Shown here: piece by piece, positions 21,987 to 30,939 of the stretch
How positions within the stretch are numbered: the first letter of the stretch is position 1
How the letters are laid out: each line of letters opens with the position of its first letter
From: Nonomuraea angiospora
GTDB lineage: Bacteria > Actinomycetota > Actinomycetes > Streptosporangiales > Streptosporangiaceae
NCBI RefSeq assembly: GCF_014873145.1
Contig: NZ_JADBEK010000001.1
Span: 6,262,001-6,326,000 of the forward strand
DNA length: 64,000 bases
Direction: 5' to 3'
Notes under the pieces: generated by a model
Database searches by the model: none
Told to the model about the DNA's origin: nothing
The model's input: only the letters and a program-made list of their open reading frames with translations
Position numbers and translations under genes: made by a program

Positions 21987-22973
21987 GTGGAGACTTCTGC
22001 CGTCGGCGGCACCATCGTGACACCCGGGCGCAAGCGCCGGAAGTTCCCCGCAACGGCCTTGACCTGGCTGGCCGTGACCCCGTTCGCGGCATGGGCGGTG
22101 GTGCGGGTGGCCGGTCTGGAGCGGGGGTCGCTGCCCACGCAGATCATGACCGCCACCCCGTACGCCGCGGCCGGCTCGCTGGTCCCGCTCCTGATCGCCG
22201 CGGTCGGGCGTAAGCGGGCCGCGACCGCCGTCGCGCTGCTGGCCACGACCGCGCTCGGCTTCAGCGTGCTGCCCAGGGCGCTGGGCAGGGCGGAGGCCAC
22301 CACGGGCAGGCCGCTGAAGGTCATGACGATCAACATGCTGTTCGGCCGGGCCGACGCGGCGACGATCATGGAGCTGGTACGCGAGTTCCAGCCCGACGTG
22401 CTCAGCACGCAGGAGCTCACCCCCGGGGCGGTCACCGACCTCGACGAGGCCGGGCTCAAGGAGCTGATGCCGTACCGCGTGCTGCAGGACGAGTGGAGCG
22501 CCGGCGGGAGCGGGCTCTACTCCAGGCATCCGGTGGAGCCTCTGTGGGACGTGATGCCGCCGGTCGGGCATCAGATGCCCGCCGCGCTGATCTCGCTGCC
22601 CGGCGGGAAGCCGGTCGAGTTCATCGACGCGCATCCGTTCCCGCCGCTCGGGCCCCAGGTCGTCGAGTGGAACGAGGCCATGGCGGCCTTTCCCTCCGCT
22701 TCCCCCGACCGGATCCGGATCATCGCCGGTGACTTCAACGCCTCGCTCGACCACGCCGCCCTGCGCGGGCTGCTGGCTCGCGGCTACAAGGACGCGGCCG
22801 ACACCGTGGGAGCCGGGCTGATACCGACGTGGCCGGCGAACAAGCGGGTGCCGCCGATCATCACGATCGACCACGTGCTGGTGGACGAGCGGGTGGGGGT
22901 GAAGGAGGTCAGCGTGCGCGACGTGCCGAAGACCGACCACCGGGCGGTGCTGGCCGAGCTCACCGTGCCCTGA
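21987..22973 (+). CDS. Membrane-anchored endonuclease/exonuclease/phosphatase family protein
   Basis: 328 residues. Three hydrophobic segments lie in the first 100 residues, then an EEP (DNase I-like) catalytic domain outside or at the membrane. Motifs: VMTINMLFGRAD, DVLSTQEL (metal-binding Glu), IIAGDFNASLDH (catalytic Asp and Asn), IDHVLVD and TDHRAVLAEL (general-base His). Such proteins hydrolyse phosphodiesters of nucleic acids, lipids or phosphoinositides; this architecture is common in actinobacteria with unknown substrate. The GTG start lies 32 bases after the Nudix stop. Confidence 0.9.
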   Translation: METSAVGGTIVTPGRKRRKFPATALTWLAVTPFAAWAVVRVAGLERGSLPTQIMTATPYAAAGSLVPLLIAAVGRKRAATAVALLATTALGFSVLPRALGRAEATTGRPLKVMTINMLFGRADAATIMELVREFQPDVLSTQELTPGAVTDLDEAGLKELMPYRVLQDEWSAGGSGLYSRHPVEPLWDVMPPVGHQMPAALISLPGGKPVEFIDAHPFPPLGPQVVEWNEAMAAFPSASPDRIRIIAGDFNASLDHAALRGLLARGYKDAADTVGAGLIPTWPANKRVPPIITIDHVLVDERVGVKEVSVRDVPKTDHRAVLAELTVP

Positions 22974-23547
22974 TCAGCGCCCTGGTGCTCTCCCAGCCTT
23001 CGAGGCCGGGGTCGAGGCGTTCGACGTCGTCGGGGGTGCGCAGGCGGTGCCAGCCCGGGGTGGTGGCGACCCTGCGGGGGCCCGGGGCCTGGGAGCGCAG
23101 GGTGGTCACGATCCGCTCGTCGTCGAGGTCGGGGTCCGCCCAGGTGGGCGGGGGGAGCGCGCAGGCCATGGCCACGGCGCCGCCGTTCTCCGCCGGGCAG
23201 ACGGTGATCTCTGCTCTGCCGAGCTCCCTGAACAGCTTGCCGACGAGGAGGGGCGGCAGGTCGGGCGCGTCCGCGCTGATCACAGCGGCCTGGTCGACTT
23301 TGAGGCGCTCAAGGATGATTTTTAGCGGTTCGTCGTCTTTTATCGTGATTACTTCGGTGCCCGGCCAGACGATCTCCTCCAGCTCGGGAACGCTGGTGAT
23401 CAGGACCGGGGTGACGAGCTCCAGCCCCGCGACCATCTCGTAGGTGTCCTCCGCCACCGCTTCGAGGAACCGCGCGGGATCCACGCCCGGGGGCGCCGCC
23501 TGTGCCATGCGCTGTCGTACCAGGACCGCGGCGATGCGCGTCAACAC
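22960..23547 (-). CDS. GT-A-fold nucleotidyltransferase-like protein (DUF2064/CofC-like)
   Basis: About 195 residues. The core AAVISADAPDLPPLLVGKLF, followed by a segment ending CPAENGGAVAMA, parallels the D-x-PDL and PxxDGG motifs of the DUF2064/CofC glycosyltransferase-A superfamily. It lacks the usual N-terminal nucleotide-binding loop (GXGKTRL), so it may be a shortened or catalytically altered member. The start is taken at GTG 23547 (or TTG 23544) overlapping the stop of the upstream metallopeptidase as GTGTTGA; Met at 23508 is another option. The 3' end converges on the EEP gene with a 14-base overlap. Function is uncertain. Confidence 0.62.
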   Translation of the reverse strand: MLTRIAAVLVRQRMAQAAPPGVDPARFLEAVAEDTYEMVAGLELVTPVLITSVPELEEIVWPGTEVITIKDDEPLKIILERLKVDQAAVISADAPDLPPLLVGKLFRELGRAEITVCPAENGGAVAMACALPPPTWADPDLDDERIVTTLRSQAPGPRRVATTPGWHRLRTPDDVERLDPGLEGWESTRALIRAR

Positions 23548-24056
23548 TCCTCCGGTGCCGTCTGGGCCGCGGCCGAGAATCCCTCCAGAAACCCGCGCGC
23601 GCGTTCGGCCTTGGGATACTGTTCTACCAGCGCCCAGAACTTGGTCCCGTGACTGGGCACCAGCAGATGCACCAGCTCGTGGATGATCACGTAGTTGATG
23701 ACCCATTCGGGCAGGCCCTTGAGCCTGGTCGAGATCCTGATCGTGCCGTTCTCGGGGGTGCACGAGCCCCAGCGGTGCTGCTGGTTGTCGACCCAGCGCA
23801 CGCTCGCCGGCTCCGCCTTGCCGTCGAGGAATTTCGCTGACAGCTCTCTGGCTCGTTCGAGCAGCGCCTCGTCGGTGGGCCTTCGTCGGCGTTCCTTCGC
23901 AGCCAGCCGATCCAGCATCCGGCTCACCCATTCATCTGCGTCTTCGCCACTCAGCCAGGCGGGCAGGAGCACGATCGTCTTGTCGCCGTCGCGGTAGGCG
24001 GAGACCGTACGCCGGCGACGAGAACTGCGACGAACCTCGACTGTCTCGGGGGGCAC
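23541..24056 (-). CDS. YgjP-like (DUF45/M48-type) metallopeptidase
   Basis: 171 residues. The DUF45 signature is complete: WVDNQQHRWGSCTPENGTIR, then the zinc motif HELVHL (HExxH) in NYVIIHELVHLLVPSHGTKF. Arg-rich N-terminus, no signal peptide, so it is probably cytoplasmic. The family is widespread next to diverse genes, and its physiological substrate is unsettled. It overlaps the following gene by 7 bases. Confidence 0.9.
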   Translation of the reverse strand: MPPETVEVRRSSRRRRTVSAYRDGDKTIVLLPAWLSGEDADEWVSRMLDRLAAKERRRRPTDEALLERARELSAKFLDGKAEPASVRWVDNQQHRWGSCTPENGTIRISTRLKGLPEWVINYVIIHELVHLLVPSHGTKFWALVEQYPKAERARGFLEGFSAAAQTAPEEC

Positions 24057-24872
24057 ATATGCACGGTAGCCGACCCTGGCGAAATTCCACAGAGGGTGGA
24101 CGTTGTTTCTGCTGGTCAGATGATTAAGAGCCGGTGAATTTGGGCACGCGGCGTTTCCCGATGGGCGTTGAGCGCCTGATCATCCGGGCGGAGGCCGTGG
24201 TCACGGGCCAGACAGAAGATTCCCACCTCAGCACGGCTTCCAAGCCTTGATGGTCTTGGTTCTGGGGTAGTTTGCGGGGTCTTGTGGGGATGGGAGCGTT
24301 CTAAATGATCTTCATTCCGGGCCGTCGAGCTTCCGACATTCGGTCATTTTTCGGGAAAGCTTGATTTACCAGACCTTTATCTACGATCCCCGTCCCTGGC
24401 CTCCGTGGCAGCTGTCACGTCCCCGCGCCAGGCCCCCGAGGCCACCCTTTCCCGCCCAAGCTGTCGCCTGCAGACCCCAACCACCCCCGCCGCACCATCC
24501 ACACCGCCCCGTCATGACGCCACCAGCCGCGCTGCACCATCAGCGCCGCACCCATCCGCGCTGCACCATCAGCGCCGTCAGGGCCGCACCGTCCAGACCG
24601 CACCATCAGAGCCAGACCATCAGGGCGGCACCATGCGGCAGCCGCTGTCCGAGGCCGCGTTGCGGCCCTCGCCACACAGCTCGCCCGCAACCGCCAGCGC
24701 CAGCCCCAGATCCAGCCCTCCTTGTACGGCCTCGCCCGCCATCAGCCGGATATGCCCGCCCATCAACGCTCTGACCTGCTTGCCTCCACAGGCCGCCTTC
24801 GGGATCCGTAGTTATCCACAACCACCGCCGAACCCTCCCGGGATCTTGCTCAGGCATGGAACCCTTCCCGCC
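24057..24872. other. 816-base stretch without a supported gene
   Basis: No gene can be supported. The 24534-24637 part repeats CACCATCAG and CCGCACC units. The frame of the ThiF-like gene is open from 24405 but its sequence there is low-complexity Pro/Ser/Thr/His and has no ribosome site. Bases 24110-24360 are relatively AT-rich and may hold the promoter of the downstream gene. I recognised no transposase remnant. Confidence 0.5.
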
Positions 24873-27068
24873 ATGAGGCCACGTGTGAAGCCCGCCCTCC
24901 GGCGCATCATCCGCGACAAGCACACTCTCCAGTACGGCGCACACCCTCTCCGGGCCGTCATGTTGAGCGGCCTGACCGAAGCCGTCCGGCAATGGATAGA
25001 GGGCCTCGACGGCACCCGCGACCTGGAGTGCGTCCTGAGCGACGCGGCCGCCGCCGGCCTGGACGAGGTCCAGGCCCGATCCCTGCTGGATCAGCTCGCC
25101 GCCCAAGGCGCTCTCCACGACGCCGCCACCAGCCCCGCGCCGATCGCCGACCTCTCCTTGGCCGAACGAGACCGCCTGCGACCGGACCTCGACGCCCTCG
25201 ACCTCGCCTCGACCGCCCCCGACGGCGCGATCGGCCTCATCGCCCGCCGCCGTGAGCGGCGGGTGCGCGTCTATGGAGCGGGCCGGGTGGGCGCCCAGGT
25301 GGTCGCCCTGCTCGCCGCCTCCGGAGTCGGCACCATCCGGATCCTCGACCCAGCCACGGCACGCCCGTGCGACATCACACCGGGCGGCCTGACGTGGACG
25401 GAGGTGGGCCTCCCCCGTGAGGTGGGCGCCGCGACGATCGCCAGACGACTCACCTCAGGCGGCCACACCCCCACGGCGAGGCACAGTCCGGCCGCCGCCA
25501 ACACCACACCTCCCGTCCCCCACCACACCGCCCCACCCCAACCCTCCCCGCGTCGACCGCCTGGCGCCGGCACCGTCCCACCCCAACCCACCCTCACCAC
25601 CGGCACCACCCCGCCCCCGCCCGCTGCCACCGCAAGCACCGCCCAACCTCGGCCCATCGCCACCGCGGGCACCACCGCACGCCAGTCCGCCGCCGCCACT
25701 GGCACCAATCCACCTCGGCCCACAGCCGCCGCACCTCAGCCCACCACCGCCGCGGACACCGTTGCACCCCACTCCACCACCACCGCTGGTACCAGCCCAC
25801 CTCGGCCCACAACCGCCGCACCTCAGCCCACCACCGCCGCGGACACCGTTGCACCCCACTCCACCACCACCGCTGGCACCAGCCCACTTCGGCCCACAGC
25901 CGCCGCGCCTCAGCCCACCACCGCCGCGGACACCGTTGCACCCCACTCCACCACCACCGCTGGTACCAGCCCACCTCGGCCCACAGCCGCCGCGCCTCAG
26001 CCCACCACCAATGCCGGCGCCGTCCCGCCTCAGCGCATGGCCAGCACAGGCACCGGTTCCACCCGGGCAAGCGACGACTCCCGCGCCGCCGCAAACAGTC
26101 GCAGCGCCGAAGGAAGCCCGGCAGCCCAGCCCGCCCAAGCCCAACGCCCGCAAGCCGGGAAAGGCCCTCGCGCCACCCGAGCCACGCCAGGCACCCACGT
26201 CCCCCACAGCGATGAAGACCCCCACACCACACGCACGCGTGGGGGCGTCCGCTCCGCTCGAACCGCGGAAGGGGCGCAGCCCACCGGCTCGACAGCTTCC
26301 ACTCGAACCACACAAAGCGGACAGTCCACCAGCCCAGCAGCTTCCACTGGCACCACCCGAAGCGGAGAGCCCACCAGTTCAGCAGCTTCCACTAGCACCA
26401 CGCAAAGTGGGCAACCCACCAGCCCGGCAACCTCCATTCGAACCACCAAAAGCGGGCAGCCCACCAGCTCGGCACGGGCTACAGCAGTCCCCACGGTGGA
26501 CGGAAGCCATCAGGGTGGTCTGGAGCACGAGTCCGACGACAGCGTGTGGCGGCGGCCGTCCGTCAATGCGATGGCGGGAGGCTCATACCTCGGGGATCAG
26601 TCGGACCGCCCCGACCTCGTCATCCTCACGCCCGTCGCCCCCCTCGACGGGGTGCTGGTCAACGAGTTGACCTCGCTCGGCATCCCGCACCTCCTGGCCT
26701 CGGCCTTCGAAGGGCACGGGACCGTGGGCCCGCTGGTCATCCCGGGCAAGACGGCGTGCCTACACTGTCTGGACCTGACGCGACGGGATCGCGACCCGAT
26801 GTGGCCGATCGTCACCGCCCGCCTGGGCGGATATCCGCCGGGCGAGATAGCCTGCGACGTCACCCTGGCGACGCTGGTCGCGGCGGCGGTAGCTGGCCAT
26901 GCGCTTGCTTACCTTGATGGCAGAGAGTCGGCTGTGACCAACGGCACAATGGACGTAACCCCTGATTGGCGCTGGAAAAGACGGTCCTGGACCATGCATC
27001 CGCAATGTCGTTGTATGCGAAACAATCCATATTCGCTAAGAATGGTCATGTCTCCTAACCGCGACTGA
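24873..27068 (+). CDS. ThiF/E1-like (TOMM-type leader-binding) protein with a 350-residue repeat insert
   Basis: 731 residues from the ATG at 24873. It is the counterpart of M. tuberculosis Rv3196, in the E1/ThiF superfamily often labelled TOMM precursor leader-peptide-binding protein. Residues 1-125 resemble a peptide-binding winged domain. Residues 131-160 are a Rossmann half (VYGAGRVGAQVVALLAASG). Residues about 197-546 are Ala/Thr/Pro/Ser-rich repeats. The second half resumes at VNAMAGGSYLGDQ and PDLVILTPVAPLDG. Four Cys form a likely zinc site: C629, C632 (CLHC) and C712, C714 (CRC). The adenylation residues of true E1 enzymes are not recognisable. There is no azoline-forming YcaO gene or precursor nearby. 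Upstream starts are possible but unsupported. Confidence 0.78.
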   Translation: MRPRVKPALRRIIRDKHTLQYGAHPLRAVMLSGLTEAVRQWIEGLDGTRDLECVLSDAAAAGLDEVQARSLLDQLAAQGALHDAATSPAPIADLSLAERDRLRPDLDALDLASTAPDGAIGLIARRRERRVRVYGAGRVGAQVVALLAASGVGTIRILDPATARPCDITPGGLTWTEVGLPREVGAATIARRLTSGGHTPTARHSPAAANTTPPVPHHTAPPQPSPRRPPGAGTVPPQPTLTTGTTPPPPAATASTAQPRPIATAGTTARQSAAATGTNPPRPTAAAPQPTTAADTVAPHSTTTAGTSPPRPTTAAPQPTTAADTVAPHSTTTAGTSPLRPTAAAPQPTTAADTVAPHSTTTAGTSPPRPTAAAPQPTTNAGAVPPQRMASTGTGSTRASDDSRAAANSRSAEGSPAAQPAQAQRPQAGKGPRATRATPGTHVPHSDEDPHTTRTRGGVRSARTAEGAQPTGSTASTRTTQSGQSTSPAASTGTTRSGEPTSSAASTSTTQSGQPTSPATSIRTTKSGQPTSSARATAVPTVDGSHQGGLEHESDDSVWRRPSVNAMAGGSYLGDQSDRPDLVILTPVAPLDGVLVNELTSLGIPHLLASAFEGHGTVGPLVIPGKTACLHCLDLTRRDRDPMWPIVTARLGGYPPGEIACDVTLATLVAAAVAGHALAYLDGRESAVTNGTMDVTPDWRWKRRSWTMHPQCRCMRNNPYSLRMVMSPNRD
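25731..25991 (+). repeat. 87-bp coding tandem repeat, 3 units
   Basis: Three in-frame 87-bp units start at 25731, 25818 and 25905; a partial fourth starts at 25992. Each encodes 29 residues of the form APQPTTAADTVAPHSTTTAG plus TSPPRPTTA. Units differ by only a few bases, which suggests recent expansion. Confidence 0.9.
26295..26474 (+). repeat. 45-bp coding tandem repeat, 4 units
   Basis: Four in-frame 45-bp units encode variants of the 15-residue unit ASTRTTQSGQSTSPA within the same insert of the ThiF-like gene. They are more diverged than the 87-bp set. Confidence 0.8.
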
Positions 27069-27124
27069 CGTGCTCAGAGGACGACCATGAAGGGGGGAAG
27101 CGGTATCTCGTCGAGGTTCCGCGC

Positions 27125-28465
27125 ATGAGGGTGAGCGATCTTCCGCGCCGTGCTGTCACGCGTTCCGCCAAGCTGGCCACCCTTCCGCTCGGTTTCGCCG
27201 GCCGCGCCGCTCTCGGGCTGGGCAAGAGGCTCGGCGGCAAGTCCGCGGAGATCGTGGCTCAGGAGGTTCAGCAGCGTACGGCCGAGCAGATCTTCAAGGT
27301 GCTCGGCGAGCTCAAGGGCGGCGCGATGAAGCTCGGGCAGGCGCTGTCCATCTTCGAGGCGGCGCTGCCGCAGGAGATCGTCGGTCCCTATCGAGCCACG
27401 CTGACCAAGCTTCAGGACGCCGCTCCCCCGCTGCCCGTGTCCACCGTTCACAAGGTGCTCACCGAGCAGTTGGGTGACGACTGGCGGGAAAACTTCCTGT
27501 CGTTCGACGACCAGCCGACGGCCGCGGCGTCCATCGGCCAGGTGCACAAGGCCGTGTGGCACGACGGCAGGGAGGTGGCCGTCAAGATCCAGTATCCGGG
27601 GGCGGGCAAGGCTCTGCTCGGCGACTTCGCGCAGCTGGCGCGGCTGGGCAAGCTGTTCGGCGTGATGTTGCCCGGCCTCGACGTGAAGGCCGTGCTGGCG
27701 GAGCTGCGCGAACGGATCGCGGAGGAGCTCGACTATCTCCGGGAGGCCGAGGCCCAGCACGCCTTCGCGCTGGAGTTCAACGACGATCCCGACTTCCACG
27801 TCCCCGATGTGGTCGCGGCCAACGAGATGGTGCTGGTCAGTGAGTGGATGGACGGCACCCCGCTGTCCCGCGTCATCACCGAGGGCACCAAGGAGCAGCG
27901 TGACCGAGCGGGCTTACTCTTCGTACGCTTCCTCTTCTGCTCCCCCGCACGGGTCGGGATGCTCCACGCCGACCCGCACCCGGGCAACTTCCGCATGCTG
28001 GCCAACGGCAAGCTCGGCGTCCTCGACTTCGGCGCGGTCAACCGCCTGCCCGGGGGCTACCCCAAGGCGTTCGGGCAGCTGACGCGGATCTTCAACGAGG
28101 GCGACATGGAGACCGTCATGGCGGGCCTGCGCCGGGAAGGCTTCATCCGCAGCGGCATCGAGATCGATCCGGACGCGCTGCGGGCCTTTCTCGCGCCGTA
28201 TGTGGAGCCGACGGCGGTGGAGGAGTTCACGTTCAGCCGGGAGTGGCTGCAGGCTCAGGCCGCGAGTGTGACAGATCTGCGGCCTACCAACGTGGTCCGT
28301 CAACTCAACCTGCCTGCCTCGTACGTGCTCATCCACCGGGTCCATGCGGCGGGCATCGGCGTCCTCTGCCAGCTGGGCACCACGGCGCGCTTTCGCGACG
28401 AGGTGATCCGCTGGGTCCCCGGCTTCACCGACGACCCCAACGACGAGGCCCTTGCCATCGGTTGA
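27125..28465 (+). CDS. AarF/ABC1/UbiB family atypical kinase
   Basis: 446-residue UbiB-type protein, counterpart of M. tuberculosis Rv3197. Family-specific motifs: the N-terminal KxGQ segment [27 protein letters not shown], the Ala-rich nucleotide loop replacing the kinase Gly-rich loop; VAVKIQYPG with the catalytic-site Lys; [19 protein letters not shown], the catalytic loop; and [10 protein letters not shown], the DFG equivalent. UbiB proteins are linked to isoprenoid lipid and quinone homeostasis; in mycobacteria the gene sits beside whiB7 and has been connected with macrolide tolerance. It starts 56 bases after the ThiF-like gene. The next gene in the mycobacterial order, whiB7, is displaced here by 6 kb. 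Confidence 0.94.
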   Translation: MRVSDLPRRAVTRSAKLATLPLGFAGRAALGLGKRLGGKSAEIVAQEVQQRTAEQIFKVLGELKGGAMKLGQALSIFEAALPQEIVGPYRATLTKLQDAAPPLPVSTVHKVLTEQLGDDWRENFLSFDDQPTAAASIGQVHKAVWHDGREVAVKIQYPGAGKALLGDFAQLARLGKLFGVMLPGLDVKAVLAELRERIAEELDYLREAEAQHAFALEFNDDPDFHVPDVVAANEMVLVSEWMDGTPLSRVITEGTKEQRDRAGLLFVRFLFCSPARVGMLHADPHPGNFRMLANGKLGVLDFGAVNRLPGGYPKAFGQLTRIFNEGDMETVMAGLRREGFIRSGIEIDPDALRAFLAPYVEPTAVEEFTFSREWLQAQAASVTDLRPTNVVRQLNLPASYVLIHRVHAAGIGVLCQLGTTARFRDEVIRWVPGFTDDPNDEALAIG

Positions 28466-28479
28466 TCGCCCGACCTTGG

Positions 28480-28649
28480 GGGCTGATCCGGCGACCTGTT
28501 AGCGGGTCACCTTCAGCCGATCCGGCGGCCTGTTGGCGGGTCAGCCCCCGGCCCCTCCGGCGGCCCGTTGACGGGTGAGCCCCCAGCCGATCCGGCGGTC
28601 TGTTGGCGGGTCAGCCCTCAGCCGATCCGGCGGTCTGTTGGCGGGTCGC
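28480..28649. repeat. 35-bp tandem repeat, five copies
   Basis: The core TCCGGCGGYCTGTTGGCGGG recurs at 28487, 28521, 28556, 28591 and 28626, spacing 34-35 bases. The last two copies are nearly identical. It lies directly after the AarF gene, is non-coding in every frame I read, and has no CRISPR-like spacer variation because the intervening bases are also similar. Confidence 0.85.
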
Positions 28650-28735
28650 AGGGATTTTACTGAACATCAGGTTAACTTCTGATCTCGCTGTGTAATGATA
28701 CAAGTGCAAGCCGTTACCCACGCGAAAGGATCCAC

Positions 28736-28870
28736 ATGCGCCGATCCGCGCGCCTGCTCACCACCTCCGCGGACCCACTCGCTCCCCCACCCCCCATGGC
28801 GCGGGTAGCACGAACGCGGTCAGGACGGCATGAGCTCGCGCACGGTTCGGCGTCGTGGTTCCTGAGGTGA
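28736..28870 (+). pseudogene. Short ORF, possible stump of a secreted-protein gene
   Basis: A good ribosome site (AAAGGA, 28725-28730) precedes ATG at 28736. An AT-rich, promoter-like stretch (28650-28720) lies before it. The product begins MRRSARLLTTSADPLAPPPP, like the start of a signal peptide, but stops after 44 codons without a hydrophobic core. It is probably the leftover 5' end of a gene whose body was deleted. The stretch 28871-29330 shows nothing that I can support except a doubtful reverse-strand run near 29110-29280. Confidence 0.35.
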
Positions 28871-29330
28871 GTGCGGCGCCCTGATGTCCGTGACCGATTC
28901 GGCTTCCCGCACGGCCCGTCCGGGTTCGTGACCCCTGGCCGGCTCGGTCCACCAGGCCCGTGCATGTGCCCGTGCCATGCTCGGTGATCCCACCGGCGCT
29001 GATGGTCAGCACACCCCCTCCAGGGTGCTGAGCCGGCGCCGGTGGGTGAGCACCACGGCACGTCGTCCGACAGCACCGAGCCGTAGCCTGAGGCCGGGGA
29101 TCGAGTTCAGGGCGCATCTATCGGCAATGCCGAACCGAGGCCAGGAGCCGAGCACTGCGATCTGGATCCTCCATGGTGGTGGCCGACAGCAGCACCGCGC
29201 GCCGTACTGCTTGCTTGAGGGCGAGCTTCAGTGGTTCGCGTACGGCCGGGGCCCGCGCGCACGCGGGCCGACTCTGCGTTGCTTTCGCTCCTTCCACCAG
29301 CGCCGCCTCGATCTAGTGAGGACGAAACGA

Positions 29331-29475
29331 TCACTGCGCCGTCAGGAGTGGGCCTTGCCGGGGGCCGTGGGTGACGGCGGCGACGGCCGCGCCGTCCTGC
29401 AGCAGCAGGTTCATCACTTGATGTCCCATAACGCCGTTGGCTCCGGTGATCAGGATCGGGATGGTGTTTCCTGGC
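29331..29475 (-). pseudogene. N-terminal fragment of an NmrA-like NAD(P)-binding oxidoreductase
   Basis: The reverse frame reads TIPILITGANGVMGHQVMNL and then LLQDGAAVAAVTHGP before a TGA at 29331. TGANGVMG is the dinucleotide-binding loop of NmrA/atypical SDR proteins, which are normally about 280 residues, so only the first beta-alpha-beta unit remains. No start codon lies at the expected place. It sits downstream of the intact SDR gene on the same strand. Confidence 0.6.
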
Positions 29476-29560
29476 TCGATGTGCGGATCGCGGCGAGCCG
29501 CCCCCCAGTCGGGCAGGTGCCCTGGAGATCAGGTGTCCGCCAGACCGGGGAGGCGTTCAG

Positions 29561-30304
29561 TCACCAGGCGACTGGGCCAAGGCGGTCGATGAAGATGCCG
29601 GTCGGACCGTCGGCGTCGATCATCGCGAGCTTGATGATCGGATCGGTGCCCTCGGTGACCGTCAGCTGGCCGGTGTGATTGTTCATGTCGGTGGCGGTGA
29701 ACTTGCGGTTGGCGACTTCTCCGGGAGTGATCAGGTTGAATTTGATCTCTGGGAGCGCTTGGGCGTACCGGACGGTGATCATGTTCAGCGCCGCCTTCGA
29801 CGAGCTGTAGGCGAGCTCGTGCATTTTTGAGGCGGTCTGCTCCGGGTCGGTGACGACCGAGAAGGCACCGACGGCGCTGGACACCATCACCACCCGCGGA
29901 TTGTCCGCCGCCTGCAGCAAGGGAAGGAACGCATGCGTGACCCTGATCGGTCCGTACACGTTGGTGTCGTAGACGGAGTGGATCTCGTCAACCGTCGCGT
30001 CCGCAGGCGCGATGGCCCTTCCCGGCGCGCCGGCGTTGTTGATCAGGACATCCAGTCGGCCGGTGTGTTCGCGAACGAGCCGTACCGCGTCCTTCACCGA
30101 CTCATCCGAGGTCACGTCCAGCGGGACCATGACCACGTTCGCGCCGCCGTCGGTCAGCTTGGCGGCAGCTTCCCGCCCTCGGCCTTCGTCGCGCGAGCCG
30201 AGGAAGATCGTCCAGCCCTGCTCGCCCAGCCGCCGGGCCGCCTCAAAACCGAGCCCCTTGTTGCCGCCGGTGATCAGGACTGTGGTCTGTTCCGAGTTCG
30301 TCAT
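29561..30304 (-). CDS. Short-chain dehydrogenase/reductase, probable ECF41 target
   Basis: 247-residue classical SDR. TGGNKGLG (residues 12-19) binds NAD(P); LDVLINNAG and VVMVSSAVG are the structural and Ser motifs; YSSSK is the catalytic YxxxK. The ATG at 30304 is chosen over an upstream in-frame ATG because a near-perfect ECF41 promoter (30314-30340) sits between them; with that promoter the mRNA would be nearly leaderless. The substrate is unknown. Oxidoreductases of this kind are typical partners of ECF41 sigma factors, and such a gene lies 1 kb away. Confidence 0.9.
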   Translation of the reverse strand: MTNSEQTTVLITGGNKGLGFEAARRLGEQGWTIFLGSRDEGRGREAAAKLTDGGANVVMVPLDVTSDESVKDAVRLVREHTGRLDVLINNAGAPGRAIAPADATVDEIHSVYDTNVYGPIRVTHAFLPLLQAADNPRVVMVSSAVGAFSVVTDPEQTASKMHELAYSSSKAALNMITVRYAQALPEIKFNLITPGEVANRKFTATDMNNHTGQLTVTEGTDPIIKLAMIDADGPTGIFIDRLGPVAW

Positions 30305-30313
30305 GCCCTCTGA

Positions 30314-30340
30314 GACGAGACACTCCGTTGAGCTGTGACA
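30314..30340 (-). promoter_or_regulatory. ECF41-type promoter for the SDR gene
   Basis: The minus strand reads TGTCACA (30334-30340), 16 bases, then CGTC (30314-30317), the motif and spacing reported for ECF41 sigma factors. The predicted start of transcription is within a few bases of the ATG at 30304. Confidence 0.75.
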
Positions 30341-30440
30341 CGGTGTGAGCGTCCTCACAAGCGGGAGCCCGTTACGGGCTGGCAGCCGGTGCCGGGGAGC
30401 GGGCGCGCTTGAGAAGGCGGTACGCGCGGGTGGTCGGAGA

Positions 30441-30468
30441 TGTCACTGGCGGGGGTTGCTGTCTCGTC
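30441..30468 (+). promoter_or_regulatory. ECF41-type promoter for the DoxX-like gene
   Basis: TGTCACT (30441-30447), 17 bases, then CGTC (30465-30468). It differs from the motif in front of the SDR gene by one base in the -35 box and one base in spacing. It lies 38 bases before the DoxX-like start. Confidence 0.6.
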
Positions 30469-30505
30469 TAGGGAGTGCAGGCAATCCTCTGTCAAGGAGT
30501 GGACG

Positions 30506-30889
30506 ATGAACCTCGCGTTGTGGATCGCTGCCGGGCTGCTGGCCGTGGTGGCGGTGAGCGGCGGGATCAGCAAGACGTTCGTGCCCAAGGAGAAGCTGGC
30601 TGTGGTCCGTGGCGGGGGGTGGACCGCAGACGCCAGCGCAGGATTCGTCCGGACCTTGGGCGTCCTTGAGCTGTTGGCTGCGGTGGGCTTGATCGTGCCC
30701 GCTGTGCTCGACATCGCGCCGGTTCTGGTGCCGGTGACCGCGCTGTGCTGGATTCTGCTGATGCTCGGCGCGATGATCACCCACGGCCGGCGTGGCGAAG
30801 CCGCGTTCGTGGTGCTGAATCTGATCTATCTCGCGGTTGCGGCGTTCATTGTGTGGGGCCGCTTCGGTCCCGGGCCTTTCAGCGGGTGA
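30506..30889 (+). CDS. DoxX-like small membrane protein
   Basis: 127 residues with four predicted transmembrane segments (about 3-20, 50-68, 73-92, 102-120), the DoxX-like fold (GISKTFVPKEKL after TM1 is characteristic). DoxX proteins are often linked to redox or thiol stress. The ATG at 30506 follows AAGGAG with suitable spacing. An ECF41-type promoter lies upstream, divergent from the SDR gene. Confidence 0.85.
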   Translation: MNLALWIAAGLLAVVAVSGGISKTFVPKEKLAVVRGGGWTADASAGFVRTLGVLELLAAVGLIVPAVLDIAPVLVPVTALCWILLMLGAMITHGRRGEAAFVVLNLIYLAVAAFIVWGRFGPGPFSG

Positions 30890-30939
30890 CCGGTGGTGAC
30901 GCGCAGTTTTCGGATCGTCTGCCCCGAGGCTGTGGAGAG

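Noticed and set aside
24405..24872. N-terminal extension of the ThiF-like protein
   Set aside because: Open in frame but low complexity, without a ribosome site; the family-like sequence begins at the ATG at 24873.
24873..27068. A complete TOMM/RiPP biosynthesis cluster around the ThiF-like gene
   Set aside because: No YcaO cyclodehydratase, dehydrogenase or candidate precursor peptide was found within reach; gene order instead matches Rv3196-Rv3197.
28480..28649. Possible CRISPR array
   Set aside because: The bases between repeat cores are themselves similar from unit to unit, unit length is only 35 bases with no distinct spacers, and no cas gene is near.
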